Positions 1-4,699 of a stretch of DNA of 5,815 nt are shown one piece after another (position 1 is the first letter of the stretch; each line of letters opens with the position of its first letter). Location: positions 1 to 5,815 of the forward strand of contig JAHDHM010000237.1 in NCBI GenBank assembly GCA_020631315.1, given 5' to 3'. Origin of the DNA: Acidimicrobiales bacterium. Its GTDB lineage: Bacteria; Actinomycetota; Acidimicrobiia; Acidimicrobiales; Poriferisodaliceae. A model generated the notes under the pieces. It was not told the DNA's origin and searched no databases. It saw nothing but the letters and a program-made list of their open reading frames with translations. The translations under genes and the position numbers were made by a program.

Positions 1-40
1 ACGTCCGCAAGTGCACCCGCCATCGCGACAGTGTGCCCGC

Positions 41-46
41 TACCGT
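41..46 (+). promoter_or_regulatory. Candidate -10 box of the LLM oxidoreductase gene
   Basis: TACCGT fits the actinobacterial TANNNT pattern and ends nine bases before the ATG at 56, where no ribosome binding site is visible. That spacing would give a leader of only a few bases. No convincing -35 element is seen, so this is a weak call. Confidence 0.3.
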
Positions 47-55
47 CGCTGCACG

Positions 56-940
56 ATGACCACTTCACGCCCCATCCAGTTCGGTTGGCTGTCGCCGTGC
101 ATCGGCAACCGCTGGTCGGACCACCAGCCGATCGTCGTCCACCAGGCCGAACACGTCCTGCCGACCGTCAACGGTCCGTTCGACTCGATCTGGGTCGCCG
201 ACCACTTCAACGGCATGGACGAGAAGACCGACCCGTTCATGGAGGGCTGGACGTCGCTGACGTGGATCGCTGCCACGTGCCCTGACGTCACGGTGTGCCA
301 CCACGTCCTCGGCCACGGCTACCGGCCGCCGGCGCTCACCGCGAAGATGGCCGCGACGCTGCAGGTGTTCTCGAAGAACCGCTTCATGCTCGGCATCGGT
401 GCCGGTTGGCGCGGCGACGAGTACGAGGCCTACGGCTACGACTTCCCGAAGCCGTCCGTCCGGTTCGCGCAGCTGGAAGAGGTCGTCGAGATCTGCCGCC
501 GCATGTGGACCGAGGACTTTCCGTCGTTCGAGGGCGAACACTTCTCGATCAACGACGCATGCGCACCACCCCTGCCCGAGGTCGTACCGCCGGTCGTGAT
601 CGGAGCGAACGGCCCCAAGGTCGGGCTGCCGCTGACGGGTCGAATCGCCGACGTGTGGCACGGCTTCGGCCGTGACCCGCAGGGCTGGCAGGAGAAGCGA
701 GCCATCGTGGACGCCGCCGCCGAGGCAGCGGGGCGTGACCCTGCCGACATCGGTTCGGCCACGACGCTCGAGCGGCCGCTGCCCGAGGACGACGCCGCCT
801 CCGAGGCACTGCTCGAGGAGATCGCCGCGTTCCACGCGGTCGGCATCGACCACTTCGTCATGGACTTCGGCCACCCGCGGGACCTCGAGCCCATCCACCG
901 CTTCGTCGAGCAGGTCATGACGCCCCTGCGTGCCGGGTGA
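56..940 (+). CDS. LLM-class (luciferase-like) flavin/F420-dependent oxidoreductase
   Basis: This is a cytosolic TIM-barrel oxidoreductase of the bacterial luciferase-like family, 294 residues long, which is normal for the single-domain members. The family signature is seen at residues 112-130: LGIGAGW, then a D-E-Y-x-A-Y-G-Y-D-F run, then an Arg-Phe-x-Gln-Leu-Glu-Glu helix that typifies the actinobacterial F420-using branch. The early D-S-I-W-V-A-D-H-F segment (43-51) is the usual second-strand motif of the barrel. The substrate cannot be told from sequence. I chose the ATG at 56 because conserved sequence begins a few residues later. An in-frame GTG at 11 would add 15 residues with Arg/Cys-rich, non-conserved content. 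There is no Shine-Dalgarno sequence before 56, but TACCGT at 41-46 would place a transcript start almost at the ATG, so a leaderless or very short leader is possible. It has no obvious operon partner in the window. Use of F420 rather than FMN is inferred from resemblance. Confidence 0.9.
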   Translation: MTTSRPIQFGWLSPCIGNRWSDHQPIVVHQAEHVLPTVNGPFDSIWVADHFNGMDEKTDPFMEGWTSLTWIAATCPDVTVCHHVLGHGYRPPALTAKMAATLQVFSKNRFMLGIGAGWRGDEYEAYGYDFPKPSVRFAQLEEVVEICRRMWTEDFPSFEGEHFSINDACAPPLPEVVPPVVIGANGPKVGLPLTGRIADVWHGFGRDPQGWQEKRAIVDAAAEAAGRDPADIGSATTLERPLPEDDAASEALLEEIAAFHAVGIDHFVMDFGHPRDLEPIHRFVEQVMTPLRAG

Positions 941-955
941 GGGGCGATAGACGCG

Positions 956-984
956 GCTTGATCGAAGCTTGATGTTGGCCTGAC
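956..984 (+). promoter_or_regulatory. Candidate OmpR/PhoB-type operator (11-bp-period direct repeats)
   Basis: GCTTGAT occurs at 956-962 and again at 967-973. A third, weaker copy, GCCTGAC (5 of 7 bases), lies at 978-984. The starts are exactly 11 bases apart, one helical turn, which is how tandem OmpR-family regulators bind side by side on one DNA face. The site lies upstream of the SHOCT membrane-protein gene, and the neighbouring regulator at 1625 is of this family. I infer that the regulator binds here. The repeats themselves are seen directly; binding is not shown. Confidence 0.5.
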
Positions 985-1010
985 GGCCGCTGAACACCAC
1001 GTCTCTTGAC

Positions 1011-1030
1011 TGTCTGTCGTACCCCAGACA
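1011..1030 (+). repeat. Inverted repeat in the SHOCT gene leader
   Basis: TGTCTG (1011-1016) and CAGACA (1025-1030) are perfect complements separated by eight bases. The repeat ends one base before the AGGAG ribosome binding site. It overlaps TTGACT (1006-1011), which resembles a -35 box, but no good -10 follows at the right distance. It could be an operator half-site pair or a small leader hairpin. Confidence 0.3.
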
Positions 1031-1031
1031 C

Positions 1032-1036
1032 AGGAG
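1032..1036 (+). promoter_or_regulatory. Ribosome binding site of the SHOCT gene
   Basis: AGGAG ends 11 bases before the ATG at 1048. It settles that start over an in-frame TTG at 1006, which would add residues with no membrane-protein character. Confidence 0.7.
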
Positions 1037-1047
1037 ACAACACCACG

Positions 1048-1551
1048 ATGAACGTGCTCGCCACGGAACTCGCACATGGAGGGGGATATCGGGGCGATCA
1101 CGGCCCGCATTTCCTCTTCCCGCTACTGCTGCTCATCGGCCTCGGCTTCTTGATCGCTGCGATCATCCGCCGTCGTCGTGGCGGTGGTCACCACCACGTC
1201 CACCCAACGCCTCCCCCGGCGCCGACGCCGACCAGCGCCGGCACTGCGACGGCGATGGCGGTCCTCCAGGAGCGTTTCGCTCGTGGCGAGATCGACGCCA
1301 CCGAGTACGAGGTGCGCCGCAACGTCCTCGACGGCAAGCCGGCCCCCAGGACCCAGACCGGCGCCCCGGCCTCGGGAGTGGCACCCACCGCTCCAGCAGC
1401 GACTGCTGCGCCAGCCAACTCGTCAGCGGCAGCTGACGAGAATGACACGGCGCCAGCCAACTCGTCAGCGGCAGCTGACGAAGACGACACAGCGCCAGCC
1501 AACTCGGAGTCGGGCTCGTCGGCGGACGCCGACGAGGACCAGCAGAGCTGA
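1048..1551 (+). CDS. Single-pass membrane protein with SHOCT motif and repetitive acidic tail
   Basis: This is a 167-residue membrane protein. Residues 1-21 are short and rich in Gly and His (H10, H18, H21). Residues 22-40 form one hydrophobic span, followed at once by four Arg (41-44), which predicts the N-terminus outside and the rest in the cytoplasm. Next come a His cluster (48-50 and 52), a Pro-rich linker, and at about 70-96 a SHOCT (short C-terminal domain) motif: L-x-E-R-F-A-x-G-E-I-x-x-x-E-Y-E-x-R-R-x-x-L. SHOCT motifs are thought to aid oligomerisation or binding to partner proteins. From residue 121 the tail is a 14-residue repeat (APANSSAAADE-x-D-T) present twice and then partly, ending in an acidic stretch. 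The gene sits just before a two-component pair and behind putative operator repeats, so I infer it is a regulated target or accessory of that system. Its exact function is unknown. The SHOCT call is firm by pattern; topology and role are inferred. Confidence 0.8.
   Translation: MNVLATELAHGGGYRGDHGPHFLFPLLLLIGLGFLIAAIIRRRRGGGHHHVHPTPPPAPTPTSAGTATAMAVLQERFARGEIDATEYEVRRNVLDGKPAPRTQTGAPASGVAPTAPAATAAPANSSAAADENDTAPANSSAAADEDDTAPANSESGSSADADEDQQS
1408..1506 (+). repeat. 42-bp in-frame tandem repeat, 2.4 copies
   Basis: Unit 1 (1408-1449) and unit 2 (1450-1491) match at 38 of 42 positions, with the first 32 identical. A third copy keeps only its first 15 bases (1492-1506). The period is a whole number of codons, so copy-number change would lengthen or shorten the protein tail without breaking the frame. 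Each full unit holds a hairpin: TCGTCAGC, loop GGCA, GCTGACGA. The stem is nine base pairs in unit 1 (1419-1440) and eight in unit 2 (1462-1481). Confidence 0.9.
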
Positions 1552-1572
1552 CGAGGACTCACACAGCTAGGG

Positions 1573-1599
1573 TCCGGCCGTCCGTTCTGGGCGGCCGGA
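1573..1599 (+). terminator. Hairpin between the SHOCT gene and the response regulator gene
   Basis: TCCGGCCGTCC (1573-1583) pairs with GGGCGGCCGGA (1589-1599) over 11 base pairs, including one G-U, around a five-base loop. No U-tract follows, which is common for actinobacterial terminators. It lies 22 bases after the SHOCT stop and 25 bases before the regulator ATG. There is little room for a separate promoter after it, so partial read-through is likely. Alternatively the regulator promoter overlaps the hairpin. Confidence 0.6.
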
Positions 1600-1613
1600 T
1601 TCGGCGCGTTCGC

Positions 1614-1619
1614 AGGGAG
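1614..1619 (+). promoter_or_regulatory. Ribosome binding site of the response regulator gene
   Basis: AGGGAG is followed by five bases and then the ATG at 1625, supporting that start. Confidence 0.7.
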
Positions 1620-1624
1620 CGAGC

Positions 1625-2347
1625 ATGAGCAACCGCATCCTCGTCGTCGATGACGAGTTGGAGATCCGTCGGCTGGTGTCGTCGTATCTGGTCGACGCCG
1701 GTTACGTCGTGGAGGAGCTGGAGGACGGTCAGGCCGCGGTGGAGCGTTTCGAGCGTGAACCGGTCATCGACCTGGCGATCCTCGACGTTCGGATGCCGCG
1801 TCGCAACGGCATCGATGCCTTGCGGGAGATCCGTCGGCGGTCGGACTGTTACGTGATCATGCTCACGGCCGCGACGGAGGAGACGGACCGGATCGTCGGT
1901 CTGTCGGTCGGTGCGGACGACTACGTGTCGAAGCCGTTCTCACCGCGCGAGCTGGTCGCGCGGGTCGAGGCGGTACTGCGCCGGCGTCGACCGGCGGGTG
2001 ATCCCGCGCTGCCAGCGCCGCAGGAGCGTGACGTGGTGGAGCTGGGTTCCACCACGATCGATGTCGACGAGCGGCGGGTGTTCGTCGACGGCGAGGAGAT
2101 CCCGCTCACGGCGCTGCAGTTCGATCTGCTGCTGGTGATGGCTCGTTCGCCTGGCCGGGTGTTCGCTCGGCATCAGTTGATCGAGCGGGTGTGGGGGCGT
2201 GACTTCTTCGGTGAGGAGCGCATCGTCGACGTCCACGTCGCCAACCTGCGCAAGGCGATGCGTGATGCGGGTGCGGACCCGTCGCTCATCGGCACCGTCC
2301 GCGGTGTCGGTTACCGGGTTGAGCGGCCTGAGCAGGGCCGACGATGA
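1625..2347 (+). CDS. OmpR/PhoB-family two-component response regulator
   Basis: This 240-residue cytosolic transcription factor has the standard OmpR-family length and layout. The receiver domain spans about 4-118, with the acidic pair D9-D10, phospho-acceptor D54 in the L-D-V-R-M-P strand, the switch T81, and K103 in the K-P-F motif. All key residues are intact, so it should be phosphorylated by a partner kinase. A short linker leads to a winged-helix DNA-binding domain at about 138-234. That domain has the L-T-x-x-Q-F-D-L-L segment, the recognition-helix region R-I-V-D-V-H-V-A-N-L-R-K, and the closing G-T-V-R-G-V-G-Y-R wing. Its stop overlaps the kinase start by four bases (ATGA), so the two are translationally coupled and almost certainly a cognate pair. 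Such regulators dimerise on direct repeats about 11 bp apart, which matches the sequence at 956-984. The target genes are otherwise unknown. Confidence 0.96.
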   Translation: MSNRILVVDDELEIRRLVSSYLVDAGYVVEELEDGQAAVERFEREPVIDLAILDVRMPRRNGIDALREIRRRSDCYVIMLTAATEETDRIVGLSVGADDYVSKPFSPRELVARVEAVLRRRRPAGDPALPAPQERDVVELGSTTIDVDERRVFVDGEEIPLTALQFDLLLVMARSPGRVFARHQLIERVWGRDFFGEERIVDVHVANLRKAMRDAGADPSLIGTVRGVGYRVERPEQGRR

Positions 2348-3432
2348 CGCCGCCCAACGGCGCGCCGGAGTCACTGCGACGGCAGCTGTTTCGTTCTCAC
2401 CTGCAGGTGATGGTCGTGGCGGTGGGGGTGATCGTGGTCGGTGCGATCGCGATCGGCACCGTCGTCTACCTGATCGGTTGGTACGGCTGGGATGGCGGGC
2501 GTGGCGATCGTTATGACGACCGTGGCCCCGGTCCCCTGCTGGGGCTCGTCGCCGTCGTCGTCGCGGCCGTGGGAGCTGCCAGCTTCGTCGCGGCTCGAGT
2601 GAGTGCGCGGATCGCGGCCCCGCTGGAGGCGGTGCGATCGGCGACGGATCGGCTGGCGTCGGGCGACTACGACGTCGACGTTGCAACGCCGGATGCGGCG
2701 ATGGAGATCCGTCAGCTGGCGGCTGAGGTGAACCGGCTCGGCGTCGCGCTCGACGAGACCGAGCGTCGGCGGCTGCATCTGATCGGCGAGGTGGCTCACG
2801 AACTGCGCACGCCGTTGTCGACCATCGAGGGTTCGATGGAGGGGTTGATGGACGGTGTCATCGCTCCCGACGACGAGACGTTCTCGCGGATCGGCCGCGA
2901 TGCGGCGCGGCTTCGCCGACTCGCTGACGACCTCTCGGCGCTCAGTGCGACTGCGGAACCGCGACTCGACGTCCGGGCCGTCCAGCTCGATTCGCTGGTC
3001 GAGGAGATCGTCGACCGCCTTCGTCCCCAGGCCGAGGTGAAGGGGCTGGAGCTGCAGGTCGAGGCCGAACCGGCGCCGGGCTTCCTCGATCCGGACCGGA
3101 TCGCCCAGGTGCTGACGAACGTGGTCGGCAACGCCATCCAGTACACCGACGAGGGCTTCGTTCGCGTTCGGCTCACCGTCGACAGGGCCGGCGAGCCGAA
3201 CGGCGCGTTGATCGAGGTCAGCGACAGCGGTCGTGGCCTGGAAGCCTCACAGCTCGACCTCGTGTTCGAACGCTTCCACCGGGTCGACGAGCACCACAAC
3301 GACGGCACCGGCGTGGGGCTCGCCGTCGCCCGCTCCTGGACTGCCGCGCACGGCGGGCGCATCTCGGCCAGCAGCGCCGGCCTCGGGCACGGGTCGACGT
3401 TCCGGATCGAACTCCCTCTCGACGCCCGCTGA
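2344..3432 (+). CDS. Membrane sensor histidine kinase with short extracytoplasmic loop
   Basis: This 362-residue kinase is the partner of the preceding regulator. Two hydrophobic spans (about 20-44 and 64-84) flank an outer loop of only about 20 residues, rich in Gly, Asp, Arg and Trp. This is too small for a folded ligand domain, so sensing probably occurs in or at the membrane or through another protein. A HAMP linker follows at about 85-137. The dimerisation domain carries the phosphorylated H152 in H-E-L-R-T-P. The ATP-binding domain shows the N box (N259-V-V-G-N263-A-I-Q-Y), G1 (D294-S-G-R-G), the F box (F308-E-R-F) and G2 (G321-T-G-V-G-L). All catalytic motifs are intact. The start codon shares bases with the regulator stop. 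AGGG at 2334-2337, inside the regulator gene, can serve as its ribosome binding site. The stimulus is unknown; the neighbouring SHOCT membrane protein is a candidate accessory. Confidence 0.95.
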   Translation: MTPPNGAPESLRRQLFRSHLQVMVVAVGVIVVGAIAIGTVVYLIGWYGWDGGRGDRYDDRGPGPLLGLVAVVVAAVGAASFVAARVSARIAAPLEAVRSATDRLASGDYDVDVATPDAAMEIRQLAAEVNRLGVALDETERRRLHLIGEVAHELRTPLSTIEGSMEGLMDGVIAPDDETFSRIGRDAARLRRLADDLSALSATAEPRLDVRAVQLDSLVEEIVDRLRPQAEVKGLELQVEAEPAPGFLDPDRIAQVLTNVVGNAIQYTDEGFVRVRLTVDRAGEPNGALIEVSDSGRGLEASQLDLVFERFHRVDEHHNDGTGVGLAVARSWTAAHGGRISASSAGLGHGSTFRIELPLDAR

Positions 3433-3433
3433 T

Positions 3434-3467
3434 CTGTTCTCGCAGCGGTGCTGTTCTCCCAGCGGTG
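3434..3467 (+). repeat. 17-bp tandem duplication just after the kinase gene
   Basis: CTGTTCTCGCAGCGGTG (3434-3450) is followed directly by CTGTTCTCCCAGCGGTG (3451-3467), differing at one position. Both copies are complementary to the single arm at 3488-3501, the second perfectly and the first with one mismatch. The duplication therefore gives two alternative left arms for the terminator hairpin. Confidence 0.9.
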
Positions 3468-3501
3468 TTGCGCGCCGACCGCGCAGGACCGCTGGGAGAA
3501 C
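3453..3501. terminator. Bidirectional terminator between convergent kinase and dioxygenase genes
   Basis: GTTCTCCCAGCGGT (3453-3466) and ACCGCTGGGAGAAC (3488-3501) are perfect 14-base complements. Within the 21-base loop, TGCGCG (3469-3474) pairs with CGCGCA (3480-3485), giving a long two-part hairpin. It fills the gap between the kinase stop (3432) and the dioxygenase stop on the other strand (3505), so it can end transcripts from both sides. There is no U-tract on either strand. Confidence 0.75.
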
Positions 3502-3504
3502 GGC

Positions 3505-4629
3505 TCAGTGCCCGACCGGGACGTCCCGGGCGAGGAGGGCCCGGGCGCTGTGGAGCTCCTCGATGTCGAGGTAGCAGCCGAGCAGACGGCGACGACCACC
3601 GCCGCCCAGATCGAATGCGGTGCGTCCGTGCAGCAGCCGGTGGTTGTGGAAGCACAACATCTCGCCCGGTTCGAGGCGGTAGGTGACCTGCTGGTCGACG
3701 TCGTCGACGAGTTCGGTCCAGCGCCGGAGCGCTCGGTACAGGGCGGGGGTCTCGTCGACGCCGACGTGGGGCACGCCGACCAGGTCGGGGGCTCGGCGGA
3801 TCTGGAAGTAGGTGCCGTCGGGCCGGAGCTGGATGAGGGGCGCCCGGCCGTGATGCTCGACGTGGTCCCGCACGTACGGGTAGGTCCATTCGACACGGGT
3901 CAGGAGGTCCCACGCGTCGACGTCCTCGTGTCGGAGCTGTTCGGCCACGTGATAGCCGTCGCGCAGCGTCGTCGCCCCGCCGGCGACGTCGGTGATGGCG
4001 GCGAGCAGCAGCTGCACACCGGGAGCCACGTGGCGATACGGAAGGTCGGTGTGCACGAGCAGATCGTGGGTGCTCTCGACCTCGGACACGGCGTCGATGA
4101 CCGCCTCGATCGACCAGAGGCGTTCGTAGTTGGTCGGGCGGATCGGGCCGACCATCTCCGCCACAGCCTCGAGCGCCTCCGGCTCGGTCGGCATCCCGGT
4201 GACGATCACGGCACCGTCGGCCCAGAGCCGGTCGAGCCAGGTCAGTCGGCCTGCCGGGTCGTCGAGCTCGTCGCGTCCGATCCGCGCCAGCCGGTGCTCG
4301 CCGCCCCAGAGAGAGTGCTCGGCCGCCGGCTCGAGCCGTCGATCGTGCTCGCGGAGCTGGCGCAGCAGTACGTCGGCGGGGATGAACACGTCGTGGTCGT
4401 CGCTGGTGCGAGCGGCCAGCCCTGCAGCGTCGACGGCGACGGTCTCGATCAGGACGTCGAGGTCGACGGTCGTCGCGTCGAGGCGACGCTCGTTGGTGGC
4501 GGGGCGGCGGCACACGGGGCAGCAGCAGGCGTCGCGCACCCAGATGGCGTGCACGTCGAGACGGCGACCCTCGCCGGCGATCCGCAGCGCGGTGCCGTCG
4601 TCGAGCAGAGAAGCGAGCAACACGGTCAC
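3505..4629 (-). CDS. Gamma-butyrobetaine/trimethyllysine hydroxylase-like Fe(II)/2-oxoglutarate dioxygenase
   Basis: This 374-residue oxygenase of the TauD/GBBH superfamily would hydroxylate a substrate while converting 2-oxoglutarate to succinate and CO2. The N-terminal zinc domain (DUF971/GBBH N-type) shows C35-C-C37-P-V-C40 and H79, matching the Cys3His zinc site of human BBOX1. The catalytic domain has the iron ligands H193-T-D195 and H334 (in R-L-L-H-G-R), and R347 is the likely 2-oxoglutarate anchor. P-G-V-Q-L-L and G-G-A-T-T-L-x-D-G are further family hallmarks. The closing G-C-Y-L-x-x-x-E-L-x-x-A-R-x-L-L resembles trimethyllysine dioxygenase. Two aromatic-cage positions of BBOX1 look kept (Y168, W172), but a third (human Tyr194) is not. 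The substrate is therefore a carnitine-like amine at best, and not proven. The start is uncertain. GTG at 4629 lies seven bases after a TACCGT box and may be leaderless; in-frame GTG codons at 4638 and 4623 are alternatives. It is divergent from the aldehyde dehydrogenase. Confidence 0.87.
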   Translation of the reverse strand: MTVLLASLLDDGTALRIAGEGRRLDVHAIWVRDACCCPVCRRPATNERRLDATTVDLDVLIETVAVDAAGLAARTSDDHDVFIPADVLLRQLREHDRRLEPAAEHSLWGGEHRLARIGRDELDDPAGRLTWLDRLWADGAVIVTGMPTEPEALEAVAEMVGPIRPTNYERLWSIEAVIDAVSEVESTHDLLVHTDLPYRHVAPGVQLLLAAITDVAGGATTLRDGYHVAEQLRHEDVDAWDLLTRVEWTYPYVRDHVEHHGRAPLIQLRPDGTYFQIRRAPDLVGVPHVGVDETPALYRALRRWTELVDDVDQQVTYRLEPGEMLCFHNHRLLHGRTAFDLGGGGRRRLLGCYLDIEELHSARALLARDVPVGH

Positions 4630-4636
4630 CCGCTGC

Positions 4637-4642
4637 ACGGTA
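4637..4642 (-). promoter_or_regulatory. Candidate -10 box of the dioxygenase gene
   Basis: Read on the minus strand this is TACCGT, seven bases before GTG at 4629. That is the usual distance from a -10 box to a transcript start, so the mRNA could begin at the start codon. No ribosome binding site is seen at a useful distance: the only minus-strand AGGAGG (4666-4671) is more than 25 bases from any start. A weak -35-like CGGACG lies 17 bases further upstream (4660-4665). Confidence 0.35.
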
Positions 4643-4644
4643 GA

Positions 4645-4665
4645 CGGACCCGGCCCGGGCGTCCG
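4645..4665. promoter_or_regulatory. Candidate operator between divergent dioxygenase and aldehyde dehydrogenase genes
   Basis: CGGAC (4645-4649) and GTCCG (4661-4665) form an inverted repeat around a GC-only core that holds the overlapping palindrome CCCGGCCCGGG (4649-4659). It sits roughly midway between the proposed -10 boxes of the two divergent genes and covers both -35 regions, so one repressor or activator could control both. In DNA this GC-rich some such palindromes arise by chance. Confidence 0.35.
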
Positions 4666-4670
4666 CCTCC

Positions 4671-4676
4671 TACGAT
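4671..4676 (+). promoter_or_regulatory. Candidate -10 box of the aldehyde dehydrogenase gene
   Basis: TACGAT fits TANNNT well and would start a transcript near 4683, leaving a short leader that contains the ribosome binding site. No clear -35 box is present. Confidence 0.4.
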
Positions 4677-4688
4677 GCCCAGGACCCC

Positions 4689-4694
4689 AGGAGG
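4689..4694 (+). promoter_or_regulatory. Ribosome binding site of the aldehyde dehydrogenase gene
   Basis: A full AGGAGG lies five bases before the ATG at 4700 and fixes that start. An ATG at 4675 is out of frame. Confidence 0.85.
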
Positions 4695-4699
4695 CGCAC

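Noticed and set aside
11..55. Upstream GTG start for the LLM oxidoreductase
   Set aside because: The added 15 residues are Arg/Cys-rich and unlike the family N-terminus, and they would cover the candidate -10 box.
65..1075. Long open frame on the minus strand across the LLM oxidoreductase gene
   Set aside because: It is antisense to a gene with clear family motifs and its translation is Arg/Val/Asp-rich with no recognisable domain, as expected of a shadow frame in GC-rich DNA.
1075..1110. RGD tripeptide in the SHOCT protein as a cell-adhesion motif
   Set aside because: RGD is common by chance in Gly/Arg/Asp-rich segments, and nothing else suggests host-cell binding.
3434..3501. Repeats after the kinase gene as a CRISPR-like array or transposon end
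   Set aside because: There are only two abutting copies with no spacers, no transposase and no target duplication; a terminator explains the inverted arms.
4666..4671. Minus-strand AGGAGG as the ribosome binding site of the dioxygenase
   Set aside because: It is 27 bases from the first usable GTG (4638) and further from the others, with no start codon at the proper distance.
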